Part shown: positions 1-6,616 of the stretch, in pieces
How positions within the stretch are numbered: the stretch's first letter is position 1
Layout of the letters: every line of letters starts with the position of its first letter
DNA from: CAZALT01 sp964485515
Lineage (GTDB): Bacteria > Actinomycetota > Acidimicrobiia > Acidimicrobiales > Acidimicrobilacustridaceae
Reading direction: 5' to 3'
DNA: 14,691 bases
Assembly (NCBI GenBank): GCA_964485515.1
Contig: CAZALT010000088.1
Coordinates: forward strand, 1 to 14,691
The notes under the pieces: generated by a model
The model's database searches: none
Told to the model about the DNA's origin: nothing
What the model saw: only the letters and a program-made list of their open reading frames with translations
Program-made: the position numbers and the translations under genes

Positions 1-155
1 GGCCCGTCGCTTCCCGGCACGGGTACCGCGGGGTGGCGCACCACCGGTCCGATGGCTCGGAGCTCGGTGAACAGGTCGTGCGGGATCCCGGACTGGTAGA
101 GCGCTCGCTGGGTGAGGTCGATCTCGCTGGAGGGGTACGTCTGCTTGCCAGTCAT
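1..155 (-). CDS. Cytochrome P450, N-terminal fragment (runs off the left edge)
   Basis: The frame is open from the ATG at 155 down to base 1, giving the first 51 residues, beginning MTGKQTYPSSEIDLTQ. The pattern 'IDLT.RALY..GIPHDLFTELR..GPVVRHPAV' is the usual N-terminal stretch of bacterial class I P450s, just before the first beta sheet. A plausible ribosome site (GAGG, five bases before the ATG) precedes it. The catalytic core (I-helix, ExxR, haem Cys) lies outside the window, so the family is inferred from the N-terminus only and no substrate can be suggested. It is divergent from the solute-binding lipoprotein gene, with a 116-base gap that could hold overlapping promoters. It is distinct from the full P450 at 10557-11756. 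Confidence 0.6.
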   Translation of the reverse strand, partial: MTGKQTYPSSEIDLTQRALYQSGIPHDLFTELRAIGPVVRHPAVPVPGSDG

Positions 156-190
156 CTCAACCTCTGGGTCTTGGGCGAAAACGGTGGTTC

Positions 191-219
191 ACCTTACGAC
201 GTCCGCGGTGCTTGACCAA
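191..219 (-). promoter_or_regulatory. Possible promoter of the left-edge P450
   Basis: On the minus strand, TAAGGT (196-191) fits the actinobacterial -10 pattern TANNNT. It is preceded 17 bases upstream by TTGGTC (219-214), a weak -35. Transcription would start about 28 bases before the ATG. The -35 shares bases with the -35 of the opposite promoter. This is a pattern match only. Confidence 0.25.
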
Positions 220-241
220 ATATTCGTTCCGCATCTACGGT
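212..241 (+). promoter_or_regulatory. Probable promoter of the solute-binding lipoprotein gene
   Basis: TTGACC (212-217, five of six matches to TTGACA) and TACGGT (236-241, TANNNT) are separated by 18 bases. Transcription would start near 248, leaving a leader of about 24 bases. The TTG at 212 opens the reading frame in phase with the gene, but it reads better as the -35 box than as a start codon. Confidence 0.45.
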
Positions 242-271
242 CTCGTACAGCCAGAGGATGGGGGATCCCAG

Positions 272-1603
272 ATGAACAACGCGCCATCGCGTACCGAACA
301 CCTTCCGAAGACCGAGCGAGGACGAGCGCGCTCCGGTGTGAGACGAGCATGCGGCGCGGCCGCCATCGGCGTGCTGCTGCTCGGGCTGGCCGCCTGCACC
401 GACGACTCATCGAACACCTCGACGGGCAACACAGAGGACACCGTGCCCGCCACCGACCTTGCGAGCTTGCTGGGCCCCGAGGATGTCGCCAGCGGCGACC
501 CGGTGAAGATCGGCCTGCTGACCGAGGGGACGTCGGACACGGTGGACGCGTCGGACGAGATCCCCGCGGGCAAGGCCACCGTCGAGTGGCTCAACGAGCA
601 TCGAGGCGGCATCGGTGGGCGCCCCATCGAGCTCGTCGTCTGCGAGATGCACGCCGATCCGGCGGGCTCGACCGAGTGCGCCAACAAGATGGTGAACGAA
701 GGCGTCATCGCGGTGACCCTGCCCCAGTCGGCCTACGCGGAGGCGATCTGGGAACCGCTGCACGATGCCGGCATCCCGCTGATCTTCGGCGCGGCGAGCG
801 GTGAGCAGCTCGAGCACGACGACCAGTCGACCTTCATCATGATCAACCCGTCGGCGGCGTTCTTCGCGTTGCCGGTCTCGCTCGCCCAGTCGCTCGGAGC
901 CGACAAGGTGGACTTCGTCGTCATCGACGTCCCGCAGGCCGTGGACGTCGTCAACGAGGACGGCGCGTCCACGATGGGCCGGGCGGGGCTCGACTACGAC
1001 GTCGTGCCGATCCCGCTGGGCACACCCGACATGGTTCCCCAGATGGAGCGGGTGAAGGCCAACGGTGCGGGCGTCGTGCACCTCCTGGGCAACGATGCCT
1101 TCTGCATAGCGGCCATCCAGGGGCTCAAGGCGGTGGCCTACACGGGAGCGATCTCCGGTGTGTCGCAGTGCTTCACCGAAGCGACCCGCTCCGCTCTGGG
1201 AGCCGAGCTCGAGGGGATAAGCGTGCTGGCGCCTCTGGCCGACGGCGCCGTCGACGACCCGACCTACCAGCTGTACCTGGCGGTGATGGAGGCCTACGGC
1301 GAAGGCATCAAGGATGTCGGCGGGTACTACTCCCTCGGGGGGTACGCCGCGGTCGCCACCGTCGCGGCCGTGCTCGAGACGATCGAGGGAGATGTCACGG
1401 CAGAGAACGCCGCCGCGACGATCCGGACCATGCCCGAGACCGGGCTGCCCGCCGGTGGCGGGGTGACGATCAAGTGCGGAGGATCCGCCATGCCGGCCAG
1501 GCCGGCCATCTGCACCAACCAGTACCTTCGCGCCGAGCTCGATGCCTCGGGCAACCCGACCAACTACTCGGTGGAGGACGCGACCGAGCTCGTGGGCGGC
1601 TGA
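272..1603 (+). CDS. Branched-chain amino-acid-type ABC transporter substrate-binding lipoprotein
   Basis: This is a 443-residue exported solute receptor of the type 1 periplasmic-binding fold (Leu/Ile/Val-binding, Peripla_BP_6 class). A basic n-region, a hydrophobic stretch AAAIGVLLLG and the lipobox LAAC (Cys42) mark it as a lipoprotein anchored outside the membrane, followed by a Ser/Thr-rich linker. The mature domain begins VKIGLLTEGTSD and continues through 'GGIGGRPIELVVCEMHADP', typical of the family. Conserved Cys pairs suggest disulfides. I chose the ATG at 272 because GGGGGA precedes it by six bases and a promoter ends about 30 bases upstream. An in-frame TTG at 212 would swallow that promoter, and a GTG at 338 would give a shorter signal peptide but has no ribosome site. 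No permease or ATPase gene lies beside it, so it is an orphan receptor here. The ligand is unknown; actinobacterial relatives are not restricted to amino acids. It ends five bases before a strong terminator. Confidence 0.9.
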   Translation: MNNAPSRTEHLPKTERGRARSGVRRACGAAAIGVLLLGLAACTDDSSNTSTGNTEDTVPATDLASLLGPEDVASGDPVKIGLLTEGTSDTVDASDEIPAGKATVEWLNEHRGGIGGRPIELVVCEMHADPAGSTECANKMVNEGVIAVTLPQSAYAEAIWEPLHDAGIPLIFGAASGEQLEHDDQSTFIMINPSAAFFALPVSLAQSLGADKVDFVVIDVPQAVDVVNEDGASTMGRAGLDYDVVPIPLGTPDMVPQMERVKANGAGVVHLLGNDAFCIAAIQGLKAVAYTGAISGVSQCFTEATRSALGAELEGISVLAPLADGAVDDPTYQLYLAVMEAYGEGIKDVGGYYSLGGYAAVATVAAVLETIEGDVTAENAAATIRTMPETGLPAGGGVTIKCGGSAMPARPAICTNQYLRAELDASGNPTNYSVEDATELVGG

Positions 1604-1607
1604 TCGA

Positions 1608-1658
1608 TCAGGGGTGCTTCGCTCCGGCTCGTTCCCCGTTGGAGCGAAGCACCCCTGA
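1608..1658. terminator. Strong bidirectional hairpin terminator
   Basis: There is a perfect 18-bp inverted repeat: TCAGGGGTGCTTCGCTCC at 1608-1625 and its exact complement at 1641-1658, with a 15-base loop. It starts five bases after the lipoprotein stop and faces the 3' end of the convergent TetR gene. No T-run follows on either side, as is common for high-GC actinobacterial terminators. It probably insulates the two convergent units. Confidence 0.85.
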
Positions 1659-1727
1659 CTCGGGCGGTCAGTCGAAGACCCGGTGCGGGACCTGCAACGT
1701 CTCGATGGACCTCGACTGGGTGGAGCG

Positions 1728-2354
1728 TCACCGGTCGCGGTGGAGGAACCCGTGCAGCGTGGCCTGGGTGAGCTCGTCGACGATCTCGGCGGTCGATGCG
1801 CCGTCGGTGCCGAAGAAGGTGGAGCGGAACGCGGCCATGCCCGCGATCATGGCCACGGTCGAGTGAGCAGCGAGATCGGGATGGCGGCTCTTCATGCCGC
1901 GGAACTCCATCCCCTCCGAGCTGATCTGGCCGAGCACGGCCAGCGCCTGGCTGACATCGCCGATGCCGGCGTCGGCCCGCTCCTCGTCGCTGAGCGCGTC
2001 GGCGGCCCACAGCGTGATGACGAGCCCCCGGTGTTCGAGGAACAGCTCGAACAGCTCACCCGTGAACTGGGTGGCGAGCTCCTCCTCGCTGGTTCCCTCC
2101 GGGATGCCCGATCGCCAGGTCTGGCTGAAGTCGTCGACGAACTGCACGAACGGGATGACGAGCGCCTCCCGGAACAGCGCGGCCTTCGAACCGAAGTTGC
2201 GGAAGATCAGGTGCTCGGCCACACCGGCGGCCTCGGCGATCTCCCTGGTCGTCGTGCTGCGGTAGTCCTGCCGCGAGAACAGGTCGCGGGCCGCGTCGAG
2301 GAGCAGGCGGCGGGGCTCGCCCCGCGCTCGACGGGTCGCCTTGATCGCGGGCAT
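1728..2354 (-). CDS. TetR/AcrR-family transcriptional regulator (hydrolase operon)
   Basis: This is a 208-residue TetR-type repressor. An N-terminal helix-turn-helix domain (about residues 10-60) contains LLLDAARDLFSRQDYRSTT, EIAEAAGVAEHLIFRNFGSK and ALFREAL, the standard TetR signature. The C-terminal part is an alpha-helical ligand/dimer domain of normal length. I chose the ATG at 2354 because GGAGAG lies nine bases upstream. An ATG at 2381 and a GTG at 2384 would add about ten residues without a ribosome site. It lies directly downstream of the alpha/beta hydrolase on the same strand, so the two are likely cotranscribed and the regulator probably controls its own operon. Its ligand is probably a substrate or product of the hydrolase (inference). 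After the TGA at 1728 the same frame continues for 19 coding-like codons; see findings. Confidence 0.9.
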   Translation of the reverse strand: MPAIKATRRARGEPRRLLLDAARDLFSRQDYRSTTTREIAEAAGVAEHLIFRNFGSKAALFREALVIPFVQFVDDFSQTWRSGIPEGTSEEELATQFTGELFELFLEHRGLVITLWAADALSDEERADAGIGDVSQALAVLGQISSEGMEFRGMKSRHPDLAAHSTVAMIAGMAAFRSTFFGTDGASTAEIVDELTQATLHGFLHRDR

Positions 2355-2408
2355 GTCGGCGAGCTCTCCGGCGTCGGCCATCACGCGCCAGTGTGTCAGC
2401 TGGCGAGA

Positions 2409-3143
2409 TCATCCAGGCGTCGTCGTGTCCTCGCCGATCTCGATGAGGGCCTGGGCGACGAAGCCGGGCTCGGTGATCATGAGGTCGTGCCCCGTGTCGA
2501 TCGTCCAGAGCCGGTGCTCCTCGCGGGCTCGGGCGATCAGCTTCTGGTCCCGGCTCAGCAGGTTCGCTTCGCAGACGATGTGGTACTGCGGCAGTGCCCA
2601 CAGCTCGTCCTCGTTGGTGAGGACGAGCTTCTGGGCGAAGCACGACCACGGCTGGGCCGTCAGGCGAGCGTCCATCCATGCGAGGTCGTCGGGGTCCTCG
2701 ACCCCGTAGAAGGCTCCGGCCCCTTCAGCGGGAAGCAGGACCAGCTCGATGCCCTCACGGGTCTCTCCGTACGGGCGGGCGAGCTCCAACGTGGGACCGG
2801 CGACGTCGACGAGCGACATGTCGTTCCGGGGATTGGCGGCGTCCAGGTAGACGAGCTTGCCGACCCGGTCGGTGGCCCGATCGGCGACCCCGGTGACCAC
2901 CATCCCGCCGTAGCTGTGACCGACGAGCACGACGTCGCGGAGGTCCCAGTAGTGCAGGAGCGAGGTCACGTCGGTCAGGTGCGTCTCGAGGTCGACCGAC
3001 GCGTCGAGCAGGTGCGACCGCTCGGCGAGACCGGTGAGCGACGGCGCGAACACCTCGTGACCCGCGGATTCGAGTCGTTGCTTCACGGCCTTGTAGCACC
3101 AACCGCCGTGCCCGCCTCCGTGCACCAGGACGTAGGTCGTCAT
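2409..3143 (-). CDS. Alpha/beta-fold hydrolase, hydroxynitrile lyase/methylesterase-like
   Basis: The product is 244 residues. The start MTTYVLVHGGGHGGWCY carries the oxyanion-hole motif HGGGHGGW typical of the plant methylesterase/hydroxynitrile lyase (SABP2/HNL) branch and its bacterial relatives. The nucleophile elbow is GHSYGG with Ser77. The catalytic His is His219 in DTGHDLM. The expected acid, 28 residues before His in the plant proteins, is not an Asp; Glu192 in YHIVCEANLL is the nearest candidate. The ATG at 3143 is supported by GGAGGGGA eight bases upstream; a longer in-frame GTG extension to 3227 has no ribosome site and does not match the family. Esters or cyanohydrins are possible substrates, but the sequence does not decide. 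It is the first gene of a two-gene operon with TetR, 54 bases apart, and is divergent from the Ddn-type gene. Confidence 0.88.
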   Translation of the reverse strand: MTTYVLVHGGGHGGWCYKAVKQRLESAGHEVFAPSLTGLAERSHLLDASVDLETHLTDVTSLLHYWDLRDVVLVGHSYGGMVVTGVADRATDRVGKLVYLDAANPRNDMSLVDVAGPTLELARPYGETREGIELVLLPAEGAGAFYGVEDPDDLAWMDARLTAQPWSCFAQKLVLTNEDELWALPQYHIVCEANLLSRDQKLIARAREEHRLWTIDTGHDLMITEPGFVAQALIEIGEDTTTPG

Positions 3144-3161
3144 GCGAGATCCCCTCCAATG

Positions 3162-3178
3162 GGCTCGACCATCGAGCC
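3162..3178. promoter_or_regulatory. Candidate operator (17-bp perfect palindrome) upstream of the hydrolase-TetR operon
   Basis: GGCTCGA and TCGAGCC form perfect 7-bp arms around CCA, 19 bases before the hydrolase ATG. A possible minus-strand -10 box (TAGCGT, 3192-3187) lies just upstream, so the palindrome would sit near the transcription start. That is where a TetR repressor would act. It could also be a small leader hairpin. Confidence 0.35.
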
Positions 3179-3259
3179 GAGGTCCGACGCTACGGGATGC
3201 CGAGACCGGCGCGGCGCGACGCGCCATGATGAGCGCTGCACGCTATCGAGGAGAAGACG

Positions 3260-3718
3260 ATGTCCGCATTCGATGACGCCGAGTACGAGCCCAGCCCGTG
3301 GGAACCGATCTCCCAGGAGGTCGAGCGCTACGAGCGCACCGACGGCGCCCAGGCGAGCGATCTCGTCGGTGAGCAGTGGATGATCCTCTGGACCTTGGGG
3401 GCCAAGTCGGGCAAGGTCCGCAAGACCCCGCTGGTCCGCGTGGCTGACGGCGAGGGCCGCTACGCGGTGTTCGGTTCGATGGGTGGGGCACCCACCAACC
3501 CGCAGTGGGTGCACAACATCCGTGAGCACGGCATTGCTCGTCTCCAGGACGGCAGCTCGGTCGTGGACTGCTCGGTACGTGAGATCGACGGCGACGAGAA
3601 GGCCGCGTGGTGGGCGCGCGGCGTCCAGGTGTGGCCGGACTACGACGCGTACCAGGCGGCAACCGAGCGCCAGATCCCGGTGTTCGTGCTCGAGCCGAAC
3701 CGACAGGTCAGGCGATGA
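3260..3718 (+). CDS. Deazaflavin (F420)-dependent nitroreductase-family protein, Ddn/FDOR-A type
   Basis: This is a 152-residue protein of the Ddn/FDOR-A (DUF385) family, small split-barrel enzymes that bind the deazaflavin cofactor F420 in mycobacteria and relatives. Recognisable blocks are WTLGAKSGKVRKTPL (44-58), the cofactor-phosphate binding segment, then NPQWVHNI (80-87) and a C-terminal TERQIPVFVLEP. The length is normal for the family. The ATG at 3260 is preceded by GAGGAG with a seven-base spacer. Family members reduce enones, quinones or nitro compounds; the natural substrate here is unknown. It is divergent from the hydrolase. Its last 11 bases overlap the end of the convergent cysNC, so there is no space for a terminator. 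Confidence 0.9.
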   Translation: MSAFDDAEYEPSPWEPISQEVERYERTDGAQASDLVGEQWMILWTLGAKSGKVRKTPLVRVADGEGRYAVFGSMGGAPTNPQWVHNIREHGIARLQDGSSVVDCSVREIDGDEKAAWWARGVQVWPDYDAYQAATERQIPVFVLEPNRQVRR

Positions 3719-5612
3719 TGCCGAGGGTCCGCAGCTTCTCGACGACCTGCTCGGCGGCGTCCTCGACCGACACCTCGGTGGTGTCGATGCGCACCTCGGG
3801 GTTCTCGGGTGACTCGTAGGGCGAGTCGATGCCCGTGAAGTTGGGGAGCTCGCCGGCGCGGGCCTTGCGGTAGAGGCCCTTCACGTCGCGTTGTTCGGCC
3901 ACAGCGAGCGGCGTGTCGACGAACACCTCGATGAACTGGCCGTCGGCCACCAAGCTACGGGCCATCTGGCGTTCGGCGCGGAACGGCGAGATGAACGTGA
4001 CGAGCACGACGACGCCGGCGTCGACCATGAGCTTGGACACCTCGGCGACCCGCCGGATGTTCTCGACGCGGTCCTCCTCGGTGAACCCGAGGTCCTTGTT
4101 GAGGCCGTGACGGACGTTGTCGCCGTCAAGCATCGTGGTGTGCACCCCGGCGGCGTGGAGCCGCTTCTCGACGAGGTTGCCGATGGTGGACTTGCCCGAT
4201 CCGGACAGGCCCGTGAACCACACGACGGCGGGTTCGTGGCCTTTGAGGCGGGCGTGGGCCTGGGCGTCGACGTCGATGGCCTGCCAGTGCACGTTCTGGC
4301 TGCGGCGCAGCGCGAAGTGCAGCAGCCCGGCGCCGACCGTGGCGTTGGTGAGGCGGTCGATGACGATGAACCCGCCCATGTCGCGGTTCGCCGTGTACGG
4401 GTCGAAGGCGATGGGCCGGTCGACGTTGATGTTGGCGATGCCGATCTCGTTGAGCTCGAGCGTCTTGGCCGCGGTGTGCTCCATCGTGTTGACGTTGACG
4501 CGGTACTTCGGCTGCTCGATGGTGGCCCCGACGATGCGGGCGCCGATCTTGATGAGGTAGGGCCGGCCGGGGAGCATCTGGTGCTCGTGCATCCACACGA
4601 TGTGCGCTTCGAACTGGTCGGCCACCTCGGGCGGGTTGTCGGCCGCGGCCAACACGTCGCCGCGGCTCACGTCGATCTCGTCGGCGAGGCAGATGGTGAC
4701 GGCCTGACCGGCGAACGCGTGGTCGAGGTCGCCGTCACCGGTGACGATGCGCGACACCACCGAGGTCTGGCCGCCGGGGAGCACCCGGATGGCGTCGCCG
4801 ACGTTGACGCTGCCGCCGACGATGGTGCCGGCGAACCCACGGAAGTCGAGGTTGGGGCGGTTGACCCACTGCACGGGCAGGCGAAACGGCCCTTCGGCGA
4901 CGTCGTCGCCGACGGCGACGGTCTCCAGGTAGGGGATGAGCGCGGGACCGGTGTACCAGGGGGTGTTGTCGGACGGCGTGAGGAGGTTGTCGCCCTTGAG
5001 GGCAGACATGGGGATGCAGACGATGTTGTCGATGTCGAGCTGGCTGGCGAAGGTTCGGTAGTCGGCTTCGATGGAGTCGAACACGTCCTGGGAGTAGTCG
5101 ACGAGGTCCAACTTGTTGACCGCGACGACCACGTTCTTGATGCCCAGCAGCGACACGAGGAACGAGTGGCGACGGGTCTGGGTCAGCACGCCCTTGCGGG
5201 CATCGATCATGAGCACGGCGAGATCGGCGGTGGACGCGCCGGTGACCATGTTGCGGGTGTACTGCTCGTGACCGGGCGTGTCGGCCACGATGAACTTGCG
5301 CTTCTCGGTGGAGAAGAACCGGTAGGCGACATCGATGGTGATGCCCTGCTCGCGTTCGGCTTCGAGGCCGTCGAGGAGCAGCGCGAAGTCGAGGTCGCCG
5401 CCCTGGGTGCCGACCTTGCGCGAATCGGCCTCGAGCGCGGCCATGTGGTCCTCGAACACGAGCTTGGTCTCGTAGAGGAGCCGGCCGATGAGGGTGGACT
5501 TGCCGTCGTCGACCGAACCGCAGGTGATGAAGCGCAGCAGGGACTTGTTCTCGTGGGCGGTGAGGTAGGCCTCGATGTCGGATTCGAGGAGCTCGTCAGC
5601 AGCGTGCGCCAT
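3708..5612 (-). CDS. cysNC: Bifunctional sulfate adenylyltransferase large subunit / APS kinase
   Basis: This 634-residue fusion works in sulfate activation. The N-terminal CysN part is an EF-Tu-like GTPase with G1 GSVDDGKST (32-40), DTPGH (111-115) and NKLD (166-169); it drives ATP + sulfate to APS together with CysD. Beta-barrel domains follow. The C-terminal CysC part (about 465-634) has the P-loop GLSGSGKST (468-476), LDGDNVRHGLN, and the kinase serine in FISPFRAER (Ser542); it phosphorylates APS to PAPS. Both active sites look intact; one local variant is RDVKGLY where RDPKGLY is usual. The ATG at 5612 overlaps the cysD stop by one base (TGATG), so translation is coupled. The frame stays open upstream through cysD, but that part is antisense-like noise. 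No APS/PAPS reductase is in the window. Confidence 0.97.
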   Translation of the reverse strand: MAHAADELLESDIEAYLTAHENKSLLRFITCGSVDDGKSTLIGRLLYETKLVFEDHMAALEADSRKVGTQGGDLDFALLLDGLEAEREQGITIDVAYRFFSTEKRKFIVADTPGHEQYTRNMVTGASTADLAVLMIDARKGVLTQTRRHSFLVSLLGIKNVVVAVNKLDLVDYSQDVFDSIEADYRTFASQLDIDNIVCIPMSALKGDNLLTPSDNTPWYTGPALIPYLETVAVGDDVAEGPFRLPVQWVNRPNLDFRGFAGTIVGGSVNVGDAIRVLPGGQTSVVSRIVTGDGDLDHAFAGQAVTICLADEIDVSRGDVLAAADNPPEVADQFEAHIVWMHEHQMLPGRPYLIKIGARIVGATIEQPKYRVNVNTMEHTAAKTLELNEIGIANINVDRPIAFDPYTANRDMGGFIVIDRLTNATVGAGLLHFALRRSQNVHWQAIDVDAQAHARLKGHEPAVVWFTGLSGSGKSTIGNLVEKRLHAAGVHTTMLDGDNVRHGLNKDLGFTEEDRVENIRRVAEVSKLMVDAGVVVLVTFISPFRAERQMARSLVADGQFIEVFVDTPLAVAEQRDVKGLYRKARAGELPNFTGIDSPYESPENPEVRIDTTEVSVEDAAEQVVEKLRTLGIIA

Positions 5613-6514
5613 CAGAAGTACCCCTCTTGCTTCTTCTTCTCCATGGACCCGGACGAGTCGTGGTCGATCGCCCGCCCCTGGCGTTCGGAGGTGGTGGTGA
5701 GCAGCGTCTCCTGGATGACCTCGCTCAACGTCTCGGCCTTGGACTCGACGGCACCGGTGAGCGGGTAGCAGCCCAGCGTGCGGAACCGCACCGAGCGCAT
5801 CTCCGGCGTCTCGCCGTCGCGCAGGGGCAGTCGATCGTCGTCGACCATGAGCAACATGCCGTCGCGCTCGACGACGGGACGGGGAGCGGCAAGGTAGAGC
5901 GGGACCATCGGGATGTTCTCGCGGTGGATGTAGAGCCACACGTCGAGCTCGGTCCAGTTCGAGATGGGGAACACCCGCATCGACTCGCCCTGGGCCCGAC
6001 GGGCGTTGTAGAGGCGCCACAGCTCGGGGCGCTGCAGCTTCGGATCCCACCGGTGCTGCGCGGAACGGATCGAGAAGATCCGCTCCTTGGCCCGGGACTT
6101 CTCCTCGTCACGACGAGCACCACCGAAGGCGCAGTCGAAGCCCCAATTGTCGAGGGCCTGCTTCAACCCCTCGGTCTTCCACATGTCGGTGTGCACCGAC
6201 GAGCCGTGGTCGAACGGGTTGATGCCGAGGCGGACCGCTTCGGGGTTCTGCCACGTGAGCAGCTCCATGCCCGACTCGGCGGCCATGCGGTCGCGGAACT
6301 CGTACATCGCCTTGAACTTGAACGTCGTGTCGACGTGCATCAGCGGGAACGGGGGCGGCGACGGGGCGAAGGCCTTGCGGGCCAGGTGGAGCATGACCCC
6401 GCTGTCCTTGCCCACGGAGTAGAGCATCACGGGACGCTCCGCCTCGGCGGCCGCCTCGCGCATGATGTGGATGCTCTCGGCCTCCAAGCGTTGGAGGTGG
6501 CTCAAGCTGTTCAC
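5612..6514 (-). CDS. cysD: Sulfate adenylyltransferase subunit 2 (CysD)
   Basis: This is the 300-residue small subunit of ATP sulfurylase, the part that adenylates sulfate with ATP. The start reads NSLSHLQRLEAESIHIMRE, nearly the family consensus. The PP-loop is SVGKDS (33-38), followed by VMLHLARKAF. Later family blocks are also present: HVDTTFKFKAMYEFRD, GGARRDEEKSRAKERIFS and PISNWTELDVWLYI. Length and C-terminus (ending KKKQEGYF) are normal. The start is a GTG at 6514 with GGAG eight bases upstream. It is the first gene of cysD-cysNC. A possible -10 box TAGCTT (6559-6554) lies about 40 bases before the start, without a convincing -35. The 102-base gap behind it separates it from the same-strand LLM gene, so it may have its own promoter. 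Confidence 0.97.
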   Translation of the reverse strand: MNSLSHLQRLEAESIHIMREAAAEAERPVMLYSVGKDSGVMLHLARKAFAPSPPPFPLMHVDTTFKFKAMYEFRDRMAAESGMELLTWQNPEAVRLGINPFDHGSSVHTDMWKTEGLKQALDNWGFDCAFGGARRDEEKSRAKERIFSIRSAQHRWDPKLQRPELWRLYNARRAQGESMRVFPISNWTELDVWLYIHRENIPMVPLYLAAPRPVVERDGMLLMVDDDRLPLRDGETPEMRSVRFRTLGCYPLTGAVESKAETLSEVIQETLLTTTSERQGRAIDHDSSGSMEKKKQEGYF

Positions 6515-6616
6515 GATGTCAGCTCCGTTCGGTCCTACGGCTCGCGGGGAGCGAAGCTAATGCACCCACCGCGTGTGGACGTGGTCGAGCGCGGCGCGTT
6601 CGAATAGTCGAATGCC

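Noticed and set aside
212..271. TTG start 20 codons upstream for the lipoprotein gene
   Set aside because: The TTG is part of a good -35 box and the extra residues would precede a normal lipoprotein signal peptide. The ATG at 272 fits better.
258..275. Five-codon upstream reading frame overlapping the lipoprotein start
   Set aside because: The ribosome-site-like GAGG touches its ATG directly, so initiation is unlikely. Probably chance.
1683..3383. Long plus-strand open frame (566 codons) opposite TetR and hydrolase
   Set aside because: It is antisense to two well-supported genes, with low-complexity composition and no ribosome site or homology signal.
3891..5768. Long plus-strand open frame (625 codons) opposite cysNC and part of cysD
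   Set aside because: It is antisense to clearly recognised genes, is compositionally biased (Val, Asp, Glu, Gly, His) and shows no family motif. High-GC coding strands routinely create such mirror frames.
5613..6050. Upstream extension of cysNC to 6050
   Set aside because: The frame stays open but reads Arg/Ala/Pro-rich sequence inside cysD. The CysN family start matches the ATG at 5612, coupled to the cysD stop.
6549..6558. GGAGCGAAGC shared with the terminator arm at 1641-1650
   Set aside because: It is only ten bases, without an inverted partner here; probably coincidence.
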